Counted from the first letter of the stretch, positions 36,450 to 45,728 are shown. The stretch is 64,000 nucleotides of DNA from an uncultured Treponema sp. (GCA_947165895.1 CAMVCB010000001.1:124001-188000), one strand, 5' to 3'. Translations and numbers: made by a program. The notes: generated by a model from the letters alone, not told the origin.

Positions 36450-36947
36450 ATGAAATGTACGAAATACCTGTTTTCAGTTTTTGCAGGAACTCTAATCTAT
36501 GTAATTTTATCTGTTACAATCGGACAGAACGGCCTTCACGGCTATAATTATCTTGAAGAACAGAAAATTTTACTCAGCAAAAGAACAAGTGAAATTCAGA
36601 ATATCAACAGCGAGCTTTCTCTTGAGCTTGCAGCCCTGCAGAGCGACAAGGCAGTAATTGCTGCTTACGCAAGAAAACTTGACTATGTAAGCAATGATGA
36701 AAAGCTTGTGAAAATAACAGGATTAAAACCAGCCCAGACTACCCTTTATGACACAGGAAGCCTTTTAAGACATACAGAACCGGAATATCTTTCAGAAGAT
36801 GTATGTAAAATTGTCAGCGTTTTCATTACAATGTTATGCCTGAGCGTAATGTTCCTTTTTGATATAAGCAATGGAAACATCAGCCTCAAAAAGGAAAAAC
36901 AGACAATGATAAAAGGAATTCCGGTTTATGATTTTAAGCAAATCTGA
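36450..36947 (+). CDS. DivIC/FtsB-like septum formation protein
   Basis: A 165-residue bitopic protein. An N-terminal membrane helix (about 6-25) is followed by a coiled coil (YLEEQKILLSKRTSEIQNIN and on to about residue 65), then AAYARKLDYVSNDEKLVKIT, the pattern seen in FtsB/DivIC proteins. A second hydrophobic helix near 122-142 (VCKIVSVFITMLCLSVMFLF) is not part of the classic FtsB layout. It probably belongs to the cell-division FtsQLB-type complex. The 3' end overlaps the next gene by 20 bases. Confidence 0.65.
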   Translation: MKCTKYLFSVFAGTLIYVILSVTIGQNGLHGYNYLEEQKILLSKRTSEIQNINSELSLELAALQSDKAVIAAYARKLDYVSNDEKLVKITGLKPAQTTLYDTGSLLRHTEPEYLSEDVCKIVSVFITMLCLSVMFLFDISNGNISLKKEKQTMIKGIPVYDFKQI

Positions 36948-37500
36948 TGAAAACTCTGTAAAAAAGTGCGTTGAATATTTAAAAAACAGCAGAATACTTA
37001 TAATTCCAACTGATACAGTTTACGGCTTTTCAGGAATCGCCCTTCCATCAGACGAAAAGGACACAGATTCAAAAATCAAGGCAATAAAAGGCCGTGACCA
37101 GACAAAACCCTTTATACAGCTGATTGCAAGTCCTCAAGACCTGAAAAACTACACGGATGATAAGATTCCTTCAAAGCTTCTTTCTTACTGGCCGGGCCCC
37201 CTTACAATAATCGTCAACAATAAGCATACAGGAAACACAACTGCCTTCCGCTGCCCCGGTGACGCCTGGCTTAGAAGCATTCTGAAAGAAACAGGCTGCC
37301 CTATTTACTCAACAAGCGTAAACAGAAGCGGTTTCCCGATTCTTGATACTCAAGAGCAGATTATAAAAGAGTTTGAAAAGGATGTAGATTTAATCATAAC
37401 TGACGGAGATAAAAAAAATGCCCTTCCGTCAACAATTGTGAGCATTTGTGACGGACAGGTAAAAGTTTTGCGGCAGGGAGCCGTAACAATAAATTTGTAA
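36928..37500 (+). CDS. Sua5/YciO/YrdC-domain protein (threonylcarbamoyl-AMP synthase-like)
   Basis: A 190-residue YrdC-domain protein, the size of E. coli TsaC, lacking the extra Sua5 domain. ILIIPTDTVYGFSGIA opens the nucleotide-binding fold; KGRDQTKPFIQLI, YWPGPLTIIV and FRCPGDAWLR-STSVNRSG follow in family order. The likely reaction makes threonylcarbamoyl-AMP for the t6A modification at position 37 of tRNAs reading ANN codons. Whether it is the main TsaC or a YciO-like paralogue cannot be told here. Confidence 0.85.
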   Translation: MILSKSDENSVKKCVEYLKNSRILIIPTDTVYGFSGIALPSDEKDTDSKIKAIKGRDQTKPFIQLIASPQDLKNYTDDKIPSKLLSYWPGPLTIIVNNKHTGNTTAFRCPGDAWLRSILKETGCPIYSTSVNRSGFPILDTQEQIIKEFEKDVDLIITDGDKKNALPSTIVSICDGQVKVLRQGAVTINL

Positions 37501-37517
37501 TTCTTTCTGCAAAATAC

Positions 37518-38402
37518 TTAATTTATCCGGGTCCAGATAACGGGAATATCTCCGTAGCTTACCTGGCCTGTATCTTCAACAAGGGTTCTTTTCTGCCCCT
37601 TCAGGGTGTTTGAATCTGCCGCCTGCAGGGTCCATTCAATAGGCTCTGCATTCACGGCATGCTCCAGAGCGACCTGGCGGGAAAGCTGAGGAAAGAAGGA
37701 GGCATTGGAGCGCTGATTCTGCACTACCGTAATTTTCTGATTTCCGCTGCCCTCATCAAGGCGGATAGTTATATTCATTGAGGCACCGTTATTAAAAATA
37801 ACAAACCCCCTTCCGCCTCTCATAATCACAACCTTATTAAGACCGTCTTCACCCTTCCAGGTTCCCGAAAGAAAATCTGTAGAAACCAGAGAAGAGCTTT
37901 TTGCAGCTTCATTTGCGGCAGTTTCTGTCTGATTTTTCTGAGAATCCACACTTCTTCCGCCCCCGCTGATTAAAGCGCTCAAGGTGGCACGAAGATTATC
38001 CTTCGGCTCCATCAGAATTTTGTAATAGGAATCATATTCTTTTGATTTTGTAACTTCATTTCCTTCATAAAAAATATGAAAAACAGTCTCCCATTTGTCA
38101 TTTGAAGGATTTTTATTAATTTCTGCAAAAAAAGTTTTGCTCTCTTCTGAAAAAAGACTTTTATCCAGACTGTCCAGATTTTTTGAATCAAACTGAGTCC
38201 TTTTATCTACAACCGTAAAGTTCTGCAATTCAGAAAGCTGGGTATAATATAAATCACTTGTAAGCTTAGACATATTCTTGTCCAGGTCATCGGAAAAAAT
38301 TCCGCAATAATCAATCTCAAGCGGCTGTGCTCCTGCAAAAAATGCAGAAAAGGCAAAGAGAAAGATACTGACTGCGATGAAGCGACACTGTTTTTTATGC
38401 AA
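37518..38402 (-). CDS. Exported protein of unknown function
   Basis: A 294-residue protein with a signal peptide (FIAVSIFLFAFSAFFAGAQP, cleavage near residue 25). Residues 30-135 resemble a domain built to assemble or sense in the periplasm (DKNMSKLTSDLYYTQLSELQ). After a Ser/Gln/Ala linker comes a beta-rich domain with LSGTWKGEDGLNKVVIMRGG, FVIFNNGASMNITI and a final strand IPVIWTRIN. It reads like a small lipocalin-like or beta-sandwich module. It is two bases downstream of smpB. No family is recognised. Confidence 0.55.
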   Translation of the reverse strand: MHKKQCRFIAVSIFLFAFSAFFAGAQPLEIDYCGIFSDDLDKNMSKLTSDLYYTQLSELQNFTVVDKRTQFDSKNLDSLDKSLFSEESKTFFAEINKNPSNDKWETVFHIFYEGNEVTKSKEYDSYYKILMEPKDNLRATLSALISGGGRSVDSQKNQTETAANEAAKSSSLVSTDFLSGTWKGEDGLNKVVIMRGGRGFVIFNNGASMNITIRLDEGSGNQKITVVQNQRSNASFFPQLSRQVALEHAVNAEPIEWTLQAADSNTLKGQKRTLVEDTGQVSYGDIPVIWTRIN

Positions 38403-38404
38403 GC

Positions 38405-38869
38405 CTACCCTCTGAGTTTCTGATTAAACTCCCTTTGAATATCACGCTGAACGTCACGGTCTTTAATTGACGCCCGCTTATCAAACTGCTTTTTACCCTT
38501 ACAAACGCCAAGAGTTACCTTTACCCGGCCTTTTACAAGATAAAAATTAAGGGGAATAAGCGTAAAACCCTTTTCTTCAACCTTTCTTACCAGACGCTTG
38601 ATTTCCTCTTTGTGCAGAAGAAGCTTTTTCGGCCGGTCTGGATCATGATTAAAGATTGACGAATACACATATTCCGATATATGAAAATTTTTCAAAAAAA
38701 CTTCATTATTTATAATTTCGGCAAAAGCATCGGGAAAGGACACATTTCCGTTTTTTACAGATTTTACTTCGGTTCCTACAAGTTCAAGTCCGCACTCATA
38801 AGTTTCTTCAACAAAGTAATCAAAACGAGCTTTCCGGTTTTCAGCAATTATCTTTTTATTTTCGCTCAT
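38405..38869 (-). CDS. smpB: SsrA-binding protein SmpB
   Basis: Carries tmRNA to stalled ribosomes for trans-translation. The 154 residues match the family: IAENRKARFDYFVEETYECG, ELVGTEVKSVKNGNVSF, LLLHKEEIKRLVRKVEEKGF, LIPLNFYLVKGRVKVTLGVC and the basic C-terminal tail KGKKQFDKRASIKDRD. No ssrA gene was recognised next to it. Its promoter is very good, and no ribosome site lies between it and the ATG. Confidence 0.96.
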   Translation of the reverse strand: MSENKKIIAENRKARFDYFVEETYECGLELVGTEVKSVKNGNVSFPDAFAEIINNEVFLKNFHISEYVYSSIFNHDPDRPKKLLLHKEEIKRLVRKVEEKGFTLIPLNFYLVKGRVKVTLGVCKGKKQFDKRASIKDRDVQRDIQREFNQKLRG

Positions 38870-38877
38870 AGTATTAA

Positions 38878-38906
38878 ATTATAGAAAAGTTTTTGCAAGG
38901 TTTCAA
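38878..38906 (-). promoter_or_regulatory. Promoter of smpB, probably leaderless
   Basis: TTGAAA (38906-38901), a 17-base spacer and TATAAT (38883-38878). Only eight bases separate the -10 box from the ATG at 38869, giving a predicted leader of zero to two bases. Confidence 0.7.
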
Positions 38907-38996
38907 CACAAGCCGGGCACATCTGACTGATAGTCTGAATATCATCATCAAAGCTCTTATATCAATATATTATTTTCATAATTCTTTACAATATGT

Positions 38997-39002
38997 TATA
39001 AT
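38997..39002 (+). promoter_or_regulatory. -10 box of the OPT transporter gene
   Basis: TATAAT 45 bases before the ATG at 39048; the -35 region is poor (TTTTCA or TTCATA upstream). AAAGGA lies in the leader and could be the ribosome site. Confidence 0.4.
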
Positions 39003-39047
39003 AAATACGGCTAGAAAATTTTATACACTAAAGGATTATCAAAAGTT

Positions 39048-40934
39048 ATGGAAGAAAAATCTTTTAAACCTTTCATCCCTTCTGATAGAGTTCTTCCGGA
39101 AATTACTCCGGTTTCAATTCTTATCGGAATTCTGCTCGCCGTACTTTTCGGCGCAGCAAATTCGTACCTTGGACTCCGCGTCGGAATGACTATTTCTGCG
39201 TCAATTCCTGCAGCAGTTCTTTCCATGGGAATCATCAGAATCATTCTTAAACGTGATTCCATTCTGGAAAACAACATGGTACAGACAATCGGCTCTGCAG
39301 GAGAATCTCTTGCGGCCGGTGCAATCTTTACAATGCCGGCTCTTTTTATGTGGGCAAAAGAAAGCACAGCAGTAGAAAACCCTTCTTTCTGGGTAATCAG
39401 CTCTGTTTGTCTTCTTGCGGGCATTTTAGGAATCATCTTTATGGTTCCGCTCCGTACAGCTTTAATCGTTGAAGAGCACGGAGTTCTTCCATTCCCGGAG
39501 GGAACTGCCTGTGCGGAAGTTCTTCTTGCAGGTGAGGAAGGCGGCGAAAAATCAAAGCTGGTATTCTCTGGTCTTGGTATTTCTGCCCTTTATAAATTTG
39601 TTGCAGACGGTCTCCGCCTCTTCCCTTCAGAAATTGACTGGGCGATCAAGCCTCTTGGAACTGGCTTTGGTATGGACGTTCTTCCAGCTCTTGGAAGCGT
39701 TGGATTTATCTGCGGTAAAAAAGTATCATCATATCTTCTTTCCGGCGGTATGCTGGGCTGGTTCTTGATCATCCCTCTCATGAACTTCTTTGGCGGAAGT
39801 AATATTTTTCCACCGGGAAAAGCTCCGATTTCAGAGCTTGGTGCATGGGGCATCTGGAGTAACTATATCAGATATGTAGGTGCCGGAGCTGTAGCGGCAG
39901 GCGGTATCATCAGCCTTTTCAAATCAATGCCGACAATCCTTAAGACATTCAAAAAGGCAATCGGCGGATTTGGTCATAAGGAAGAAGTTGAAGAAAGAAC
40001 CAATACAGATCTTTCATCAAAAGTTCTTCTTGCAACCGCTCTTTTCTGTATCATTGCAATCTGGCTTTTGCCTGCAATTCCACTTGGATTATTAGGAACA
40101 ATTATCATCGTTATATTTGGATTCTTCTTTGCAACCGTATCTAGCCGAATGGTTGGTCTTGTAGGATCTTCAAACAACCCTGTTTCCGGTATGGCAATTG
40201 CAACACTTATTATTGCTACAGCACTCCTTAAGGCAACAGGCCACACAGGAATTGCCGGAATGACCTCTGCTATCTGTATTGGTACAATCATCTGTATTGT
40301 TGCGGCTATGGCAGGAGATATTTCTCAGGATTTGAAAACAGGTTACATCATCGGTGCAACTCCTAAAAATCAGCAGATTGGTGAAATCATTGGTTCTATT
40401 GTATCTGCCCTTGCAATCGGTGGAATCATGTTCCTTCTTGATAAAGCATGGGGATTTGGTTCTAAAGAACTTCCTGCCCCTCAGGCAACTTTGATGAAGC
40501 TTGTAGTTGAAGGCGTAATGGGAGGTTCACTTCCATGGACACTTGTAATTACAGGTGTGGGCATTTCGGTTGCAGTTGAAATTATCGGAGCTCCTGTTCT
40601 TCCTGTAGCAATCGGACTTTACCTCCCGATCCACCTTTCAGTGCCAATCTACCTTGGCGGACTTTTGCGCGCTTACTACGATAAAAAGAAGAACGGCCCG
40701 CAGCTGGCTGAAAACGGAATTCTTTACAGTTCAGGACTTATCGCAGGTGAAGGTCTTGTAGGAATCATTCTTGCTATTTTTGCAGTAGTAAAACTTCCTT
40801 CAGGTGATACACTTCTTTCCGCAATCAATCTCAAGGGCATTTTGGGAAATATCGGAGGACTTTTATTCTTTATAGCTCTCCTTGCATCTTTCTCAATCTT
40901 TACAAGAAAGAATAAAAAAGCTGATGAAGAGTAA
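39048..40934 (+). CDS. OPT-family oligopeptide (or metal-chelate) transporter
   Basis: A 628-residue integral membrane protein with about 15 hydrophobic helices. The N-terminus (LPEITPVSILIGILLAVLFG) and NSYLGLRVGMTISASIPAAV are OPT-family signatures, as are GSAGESLAAGAIFTMPALF, GVLPFPEGTACAEVL and the late VGSSNNPVSGMAIATLII, GDISQDLKTGYIIGATPKNQ. Bacterial OPT members take up short peptides or metal chelates using the ion gradient; the substrate is not evident. The stop overlaps the next small gene by 11 bases. Confidence 0.9.
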   Translation: MEEKSFKPFIPSDRVLPEITPVSILIGILLAVLFGAANSYLGLRVGMTISASIPAAVLSMGIIRIILKRDSILENNMVQTIGSAGESLAAGAIFTMPALFMWAKESTAVENPSFWVISSVCLLAGILGIIFMVPLRTALIVEEHGVLPFPEGTACAEVLLAGEEGGEKSKLVFSGLGISALYKFVADGLRLFPSEIDWAIKPLGTGFGMDVLPALGSVGFICGKKVSSYLLSGGMLGWFLIIPLMNFFGGSNIFPPGKAPISELGAWGIWSNYIRYVGAGAVAAGGIISLFKSMPTILKTFKKAIGGFGHKEEVEERTNTDLSSKVLLATALFCIIAIWLLPAIPLGLLGTIIIVIFGFFFATVSSRMVGLVGSSNNPVSGMAIATLIIATALLKATGHTGIAGMTSAICIGTIICIVAAMAGDISQDLKTGYIIGATPKNQQIGEIIGSIVSALAIGGIMFLLDKAWGFGSKELPAPQATLMKLVVEGVMGGSLPWTLVITGVGISVAVEIIGAPVLPVAIGLYLPIHLSVPIYLGGLLRAYYDKKKNGPQLAENGILYSSGLIAGEGLVGIILAIFAVVKLPSGDTLLSAINLKGILGNIGGLLFFIALLASFSIFTRKNKKADEE

Positions 40935-41283
40935 GACTAAAAAGCTTTCTGCCAACTACATGGATCTGGTTTTCTCAAAAAATCCCGGCCGGGTATGGAG
41001 GCAGAAAGACGAAGGCATTGTAGAAATCGATATGGAAAACAGAGGATTATTCAATGCCATCGCCCAGAAATTTTTCAAAAGACCCCGTGTAAGTCACATA
41101 GCGCTGGATAAATATGGTTCGGTGCTATGGCTGGGCCTTGACGGAGAAAATACTGTAAATGACCTTCTGGAGCTTATGCAGAAGGCATTTCCAGAAGAAA
41201 AGGATAAAATGCTGAACCGAATAGTGCAGTTTTTAACAACACTTGAAGTTCACTCTTTTATAATCAGAAATAAAGATAAGTAA
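40924..41283 (+). CDS. PqqD-like small protein
   Basis: A 119-residue protein with the PqqD/RiPP-recognition winged-helix pattern: residues 10-45 hold beta strands (NPGRVWRQKDEGIVEIDMEN), then FFKRPRVSHIALDKYGSVLW, WLGLDGENTVNDLLELM and LNRIVQFLTTLEVHSFIIR. I chose the ATG at 40924, inside the OPT stop region (11-base overlap), over an upstream in-frame codon at 40882. No precursor peptide or radical SAM partner is beside it, so it probably acts as a stand-alone domain in some other role. Confidence 0.75.
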   Translation: MKSKTKKLSANYMDLVFSKNPGRVWRQKDEGIVEIDMENRGLFNAIAQKFFKRPRVSHIALDKYGSVLWLGLDGENTVNDLLELMQKAFPEEKDKMLNRIVQFLTTLEVHSFIIRNKDK

Positions 41284-41338
41284 AAATAATCTAAGAATAA
41301 AAAATTAAAAAAGTTTTAAAAATCATGAATTCTTGTTT

Positions 41339-41366
41339 TTGCTTTTATCAATATTTATGGTATAAT
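41339..41366 (+). promoter_or_regulatory. Promoter of the acidic-protein/Maf cluster
   Basis: TTGCTT (41339-41344), a 16-base spacer and TATAAT (41361-41366) give a leader of about 95 bases before the ATG at 41467, which has a good ribosome site (AGGGGA). Nothing else is evident in the 183-base gap beyond A+T-rich sequence. Confidence 0.55.
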
Positions 41367-41466
41367 TTACTAAACATATTTTTAAAAATACCTAATTTCC
41401 CTATTTTTTTAGCCCGACCATGCCGATAATGAAATAGCGGAATTTTAAACTCAAAAGGGGAAAAAT

Positions 41467-44400
41467 ATGAGTAAATCTGAAGAAAATACTAACGAACTTG
41501 AAAGCTACGGAGTATGGGTAAAAAACACAGCTCAGACTCCAGAAGATATTGCAGACTCCCAGGAAACTACCGAAGATTCTTTGGATTTACCTGATTTTGA
41601 AAGTACAGATTTTTCTGATATGTTCAAAAATGATTCTGACTTTGAAGCCCCAGAAACACCATCCGCAGAAGCCGATGAAACAAACACAGAAGTTGACGAA
41701 ACAAATATGTTTGCAAACGGTGAAGAACTATCCAACGATTCAGCGACAGATGAAGTTATCCTTCATGATTTCCCGGAAGACAGTCAGGTAACAGATACAT
41801 TTGAAGCCGAAGAAGAAAATGCAGGCGAAAGCATTCCGGAAGAAGAAAGCTTTGATATTCCACAAATGGATACAGAATCAGAGATTGAAGTTCCAGAGGT
41901 TGAAGAAAGCAGCTTTGACACACCCGCAGCTGATACAGACGACACAGCCGCTTTTGAAGGATTCTCTGAAATTGAAGCTGATTCATCTGCCTCACTTGAT
42001 AATCTTGAAATTAACACAGAAACAACAGATACAAATGCTGATTTTGAAGAAATAAGTTTTGATTCAATTAATGAGCCGGCAGCAGAAAAGCCTGCCGGAG
42101 AGGCTCCAAAAGCCCAGCTTAATTCTGGAGAGGAAGAAATCTCTCTTGATGACTTCCTTGAAGACGGCTTCTCTGATGATTCAGTTGCAAGCGGTAACAA
42201 CGGATATGAGCCTGGAAAAGGCCCTGATGCAGAAAAAACTGCCGCTGCAGTTTCTTCCCCTGCCCCTGCAGCTTCGGAAGGGGGTACAGAAGATATTTCT
42301 CTAGACGACTTTATGGACGGCGGAGATTTTGGCGTAGAAATGACAGAAACATCTGCACCTGAAGCCGCCGCTGATGAAACTCCTGATGAACCACCTCTTG
42401 ATATGGAACTTTCTTTTGATGATTCGACAGATACAATCGAAACAGAAGACAATAAAGTAAGTGATGATTTTTCAGACTTTACAGCTGACGATACAGAAGA
42501 CTTTGAAAGTGACACAGACAGTGATTCTGGCAAAGAAAGTACAGAGGAAGTTTATGTTGCAGATACTTCAAATGTTTCTACAGAGGAAGTAGATCTTTCT
42601 GACTTTGGTATTGATTCAGATGCAGAAGAAACACCGGTTACCCAGAATGTTGAAGAAAAGAAAGCGGCAGAAACCGTAGTCGATTATGATCTTGCAATCG
42701 GTGATGAAGATTCTCTGGCTTCTGCTCCTGTTATCAATGAAATTAAGACAGAAGAAGAAAATGAAAAGCCTGAAGCTGAAGAAGAGGCTCCTGCACAGGA
42801 AGTTCAGACAGCCCAGCCGGATCCTGCGACAACGTCCCTGCTGCAGCAGATTGTTGCTGAACTTTCAGGACTTAAAAACGATATTAACAAACTAAAATCT
42901 GAAATTGACCAGGTAAAGGAGCGTGAAGCACAAGGTTTTACAGCACCTGCTCAGGCAGCTCCAGATTTTAATTCAGAAGAAACTCCTTCTGTAGAAACTG
43001 AGCTGCCTTCTGAGAACGATCTTTCTGTAGAAGCTGAACTACCTTCTGAGAGCGATGTTTCTGCAGAAGCTGATACACCTCTTGAAGATGAGCTTTCAAT
43101 TGACAGTGAAATTCCTGTTGAAGCAGATTCAGAAGATGAAGGCGGTTTCTTTTCTGCAGATGAAGATGAAACAATAGCCCTCTCGCCAGATGAGCTTACT
43201 AATATCCCTATTGATGCAGATTCAGTAATTGAAGCAGAGTCAGAAGTTCCTCTTGAAGAGCCTTCAGTAAATGATACACTTTCAGAGGAGCCTGTTACAG
43301 AGGAAACTGCAGTTGAGAAGCCGCTTTCTGACGAAACTACATTTGACGAAAGTCCAGTTGAAGAAAGAACTTTTGATGAAATTCCAGCTGAAGAAACTTC
43401 ATCGGATGATACTCTTATAGAAGAAACAACTTTTGACCAGACTCCAGCTGCAGAAACTTCATCAGATGATACTCTGCTAGAGGAAACAACATTTGACGAA
43501 GCTCCAGTGGAAGAGGAAGTTCCGGAAAGTTCTTCAGAAGCTACAGGCTTCTTTACAGATGAAGGAGATGACACTATTGCCCTCTCCGGAGATGAACTTT
43601 CCAATATCATGAACACAACTGAAATTTCTGAATCTGACGGACTTGCAGAAGAGGAAATCGTTGAGCCTGAACCTTTTGAGGCAGAAGAAACTTCTGTAGC
43701 AGAAGACGAAGTTTCTTCTGATAATGAAATTCAGGAAGAAACTTTTGAAGAGCCAGTTTTATCTGACTCAGAAGAAGAAGTAAAAGAAGAAGAAATTCCG
43801 GAATCAACAGAAGATTTTAATTTTGATTTTGAAGATAAAAATCTTGAAGAGCCTGATATTGAAAACATCCAGCTAGATGACATGTCAGAATCTGAACTGC
43901 CGGAAGAAATTTCAATTCCAAAATCAGATGATAACATTTTTGTAGAATCAACATCTTCCGATTTTATGGATTCCATCAATTCTGTATCAGATACAGCAGA
44001 AGAAATACCTGCTGTAACAAATGAAGCAAATACAGCTGATGAGGCAGCCGATGGTTCTGACCAGGTAACACTTGAAGAAGATACATCTTCTGAAACTAGA
44101 TCAGAGGAAAGGCCTGCAGCCAGTGAAGTAATGCCTGAAGAAAAAACAGAAGTTACTTTTGAAACTACAGATTCAATTTTTGGTGACGCAGATGAAGAAA
44201 AACAATCTGTAGAATTTGATTCAACTGATACTTTGTTTGAAGATCATTTTGATACAACAGAAACAATTCTCTCTGACACTGAAATCCCTGCTGAGGAAAA
44301 TACTGAAGAAAGGGCCGCACCATCAGAAGAAGTTTCAGAAGCTGAACAGCCGGCCCGGGAAGCAGATTCTGCACCTGAACAGCCTGCTAACGAAGCAGCT

Positions 44401-44919
44401 CCAGCAGAAGGAGCTTCAGTTGAAGCTACACAGGCTGAAACTGCCCCTTCAAAAGAAGAAGGCCAGGAGGACAATACTCTTGAAGATGTTTTCAGCGAAG
44501 CAGCATCCGAAATCTTTGATGAAGTAGACACAAGCATTGAAGCTTCCGAAGAGCCGGTGGCTGTGGAAGTTACAGAAGAAAAAGAAGCAGCAGAGGATAC
44601 AGAAGTTCCTACAGTAGAAAAAGTTATTTCTCAGTCAAATACAAATGAAACTGCAAATATTGATTCAAACTTTGCCGAAGTTGATAATCTTGATACAAAT
44701 ATTTCTAAGGATAATATTGATTATCTTAATTCAGATAAGGCAGTATCAGGTGTAAACAACACAACAAGCAACGAAGATTTGAAGCGCGATATTAAATCAG
44801 TTCTTTTGTATATGGATCAGCTTCTGGAAAATCTTCCGGAAGAAAAAATTATGGAATTCGCTAAGTCTGATGAATTCGTAACCTATAAAAAGCTCTTCTC
44901 TGATTTAGGATTGTCTTAA
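41467..44919 (+). CDS. Very large acidic, disordered protein with repeated short motifs
   Basis: An 1150-residue protein, dominated by Glu, Asp, Ser and Thr, with almost no hydrophobic core and very few basic residues until the end. It has no signal peptide or membrane helix. Recurrent short motifs stand out: (I/V)SLDDF-type (EEISLDDFLEDGF, EDISLDDFMDGG, EVDLSDFGID, IQLDDMSESE) and two copies of a longer one (GFFSADEDETIALSPDELTN; GFFTDEGDDTIALSGDELSN). A short coiled coil lies near 455-480 (LKNDINKLKSEIDQVKE). The last 60 residues are different: basic-balanced and helical (DLKRDIKSVLLYMDQLLENL, KKLFSDLGLS). It looks like an intracellular scaffold. No known family is assigned. Confidence 0.7.
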   Translation: MSKSEENTNELESYGVWVKNTAQTPEDIADSQETTEDSLDLPDFESTDFSDMFKNDSDFEAPETPSAEADETNTEVDETNMFANGEELSNDSATDEVILHDFPEDSQVTDTFEAEEENAGESIPEEESFDIPQMDTESEIEVPEVEESSFDTPAADTDDTAAFEGFSEIEADSSASLDNLEINTETTDTNADFEEISFDSINEPAAEKPAGEAPKAQLNSGEEEISLDDFLEDGFSDDSVASGNNGYEPGKGPDAEKTAAAVSSPAPAASEGGTEDISLDDFMDGGDFGVEMTETSAPEAAADETPDEPPLDMELSFDDSTDTIETEDNKVSDDFSDFTADDTEDFESDTDSDSGKESTEEVYVADTSNVSTEEVDLSDFGIDSDAEETPVTQNVEEKKAAETVVDYDLAIGDEDSLASAPVINEIKTEEENEKPEAEEEAPAQEVQTAQPDPATTSLLQQIVAELSGLKNDINKLKSEIDQVKEREAQGFTAPAQAAPDFNSEETPSVETELPSENDLSVEAELPSESDVSAEADTPLEDELSIDSEIPVEADSEDEGGFFSADEDETIALSPDELTNIPIDADSVIEAESEVPLEEPSVNDTLSEEPVTEETAVEKPLSDETTFDESPVEERTFDEIPAEETSSDDTLIEETTFDQTPAAETSSDDTLLEETTFDEAPVEEEVPESSSEATGFFTDEGDDTIALSGDELSNIMNTTEISESDGLAEEEIVEPEPFEAEETSVAEDEVSSDNEIQEETFEEPVLSDSEEEVKEEEIPESTEDFNFDFEDKNLEEPDIENIQLDDMSESELPEEISIPKSDDNIFVESTSSDFMDSINSVSDTAEEIPAVTNEANTADEAADGSDQVTLEEDTSSETRSEERPAASEVMPEEKTEVTFETTDSIFGDADEEKQSVEFDSTDTLFEDHFDTTETILSDTEIPAEENTEERAAPSEEVSEAEQPAREADSAPEQPANEAAPAEGASVEATQAETAPSKEEGQEDNTLEDVFSEAASEIFDEVDTSIEASEEPVAVEVTEEKEAAEDTEVPTVEKVISQSNTNETANIDSNFAEVDNLDTNISKDNIDYLNSDKAVSGVNNTTSNEDLKRDIKSVLLYMDQLLENLPEEKIMEFAKSDEFVTYKKLFSDLGLS
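43384..43503 (+). repeat. Two tandem 60-base repeats in the acidic-protein gene
   Basis: Units 43384-43443 and 43444-43503 encode near-identical 20-residue peptides (PAEETSSDDTLIEETTFDQT and PAAETSSDDTLLEETTFDEA), with shorter partial copies just upstream and downstream (PVEERTFDEI, APVEE). The array is in frame and could vary in copy number. Confidence 0.85.
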
Positions 44920-44921
44920 TC

Positions 44922-45728
44922 ATGGGCTTACGAACAGGACTTTTATACAAGGCTGAAAATTTATCAAAATCAGATTCCTCGTTTTTATCCTTTCTGAAAA
45001 AGCATCAGATAGACTGTATTTTTGAACTGCAATTTTTTTCATATTATTATTTCTGTTCAAAAAGCTACGGTCTTGATGCTGATTCAATCTTACAGACAAA
45101 TTCCACAAAAGCATTCTGGGACGGAATTATTACATCTGAAGGAAAAATTTTTAACTTTACAAAAGAAGATAATTCTCTGGCCCCATTTTTGCAGTTTTTT
45201 TCATTTGAACTTAAAGACACTATTAATTCACTTTCTGTTTATAAGTATGACGAAGAATCTATTCTAATTCTTTGTAACAAAAATCTTACAGAAGAAATAA
45301 TAAAGGACTACCCGGCAGCAAAAGGGGAAAGCCGTCAGTATTTAAGTGAGATTCAAACTCATATTGATGATAAATCTATTCTCTCCCTGTTTTCTCTTGA
45401 TTTTCTGGAATGTGTTGAAAATCTTGGGGAAGAAAAACTAAAAAACAATGAAAATCTGAAAATTGAATATGAAAAAGTCCTTTTAAACGAGCTCTTTACA
45501 AGACTTCAGTTTCATTTTTCAAGTCCGTCTGCCATTGCAAAAACTTCAAAATCAGCGGCAAATATACTTTTTGTTTCAAAGACAAAAATTCCTCAGGATT
45601 TAATTGTCTCTCAATTAATTAAGCTTTTTGAAAAAATAATAGGTGCATCTTCCGAACTGATAAGCTTTAACTTTTTAGGAGAAAGCCGCTCAATAACAGA
45701 AATCAAGGAATTCTTAAAGGTGATTTAA
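44922..45728 (+). CDS. Protein of unknown function upstream of the Maf-type genes
   Basis: A 268-residue soluble protein, rich in Phe, Ser and Lys, with no signal peptide and no motif I recognise. The N-terminal half (FLSFLKKHQIDCIFELQFFS) and the middle (LSVYKYDEESILILCNKNLT) are mixed alpha/beta. It starts two bases after the stop of the acidic protein and its stop abuts the TTG start of the next gene, so it is embedded in the cluster, which suggests a linked role. Confidence 0.5.
   Translation: MGLRTGLLYKAENLSKSDSSFLSFLKKHQIDCIFELQFFSYYYFCSKSYGLDADSILQTNSTKAFWDGIITSEGKIFNFTKEDNSLAPFLQFFSFELKDTINSLSVYKYDEESILILCNKNLTEEIIKDYPAAKGESRQYLSEIQTHIDDKSILSLFSLDFLECVENLGEEKLKNNENLKIEYEKVLLNELFTRLQFHFSSPSAIAKTSKSAANILFVSKTKIPQDLIVSQLIKLFEKIIGASSELISFNFLGESRSITEIKEFLKVI

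Noticed and set aside
38870..39047. tmRNA or tRNA gene beside smpB
   Set aside because: The 178 bases are A+T-rich and contain no T-loop or CCA-type acceptor pattern, only promoter-like boxes.
41467..44919. Acidic 1150-residue frame as spurious or a pseudogene
   Set aside because: It has a promoter, a strong ribosome site, one uninterrupted frame and a distinct conserved-looking C-terminus, and its stop is tightly linked to the next gene. Long frames on the other strand in this region are shadows of its biased codon use.
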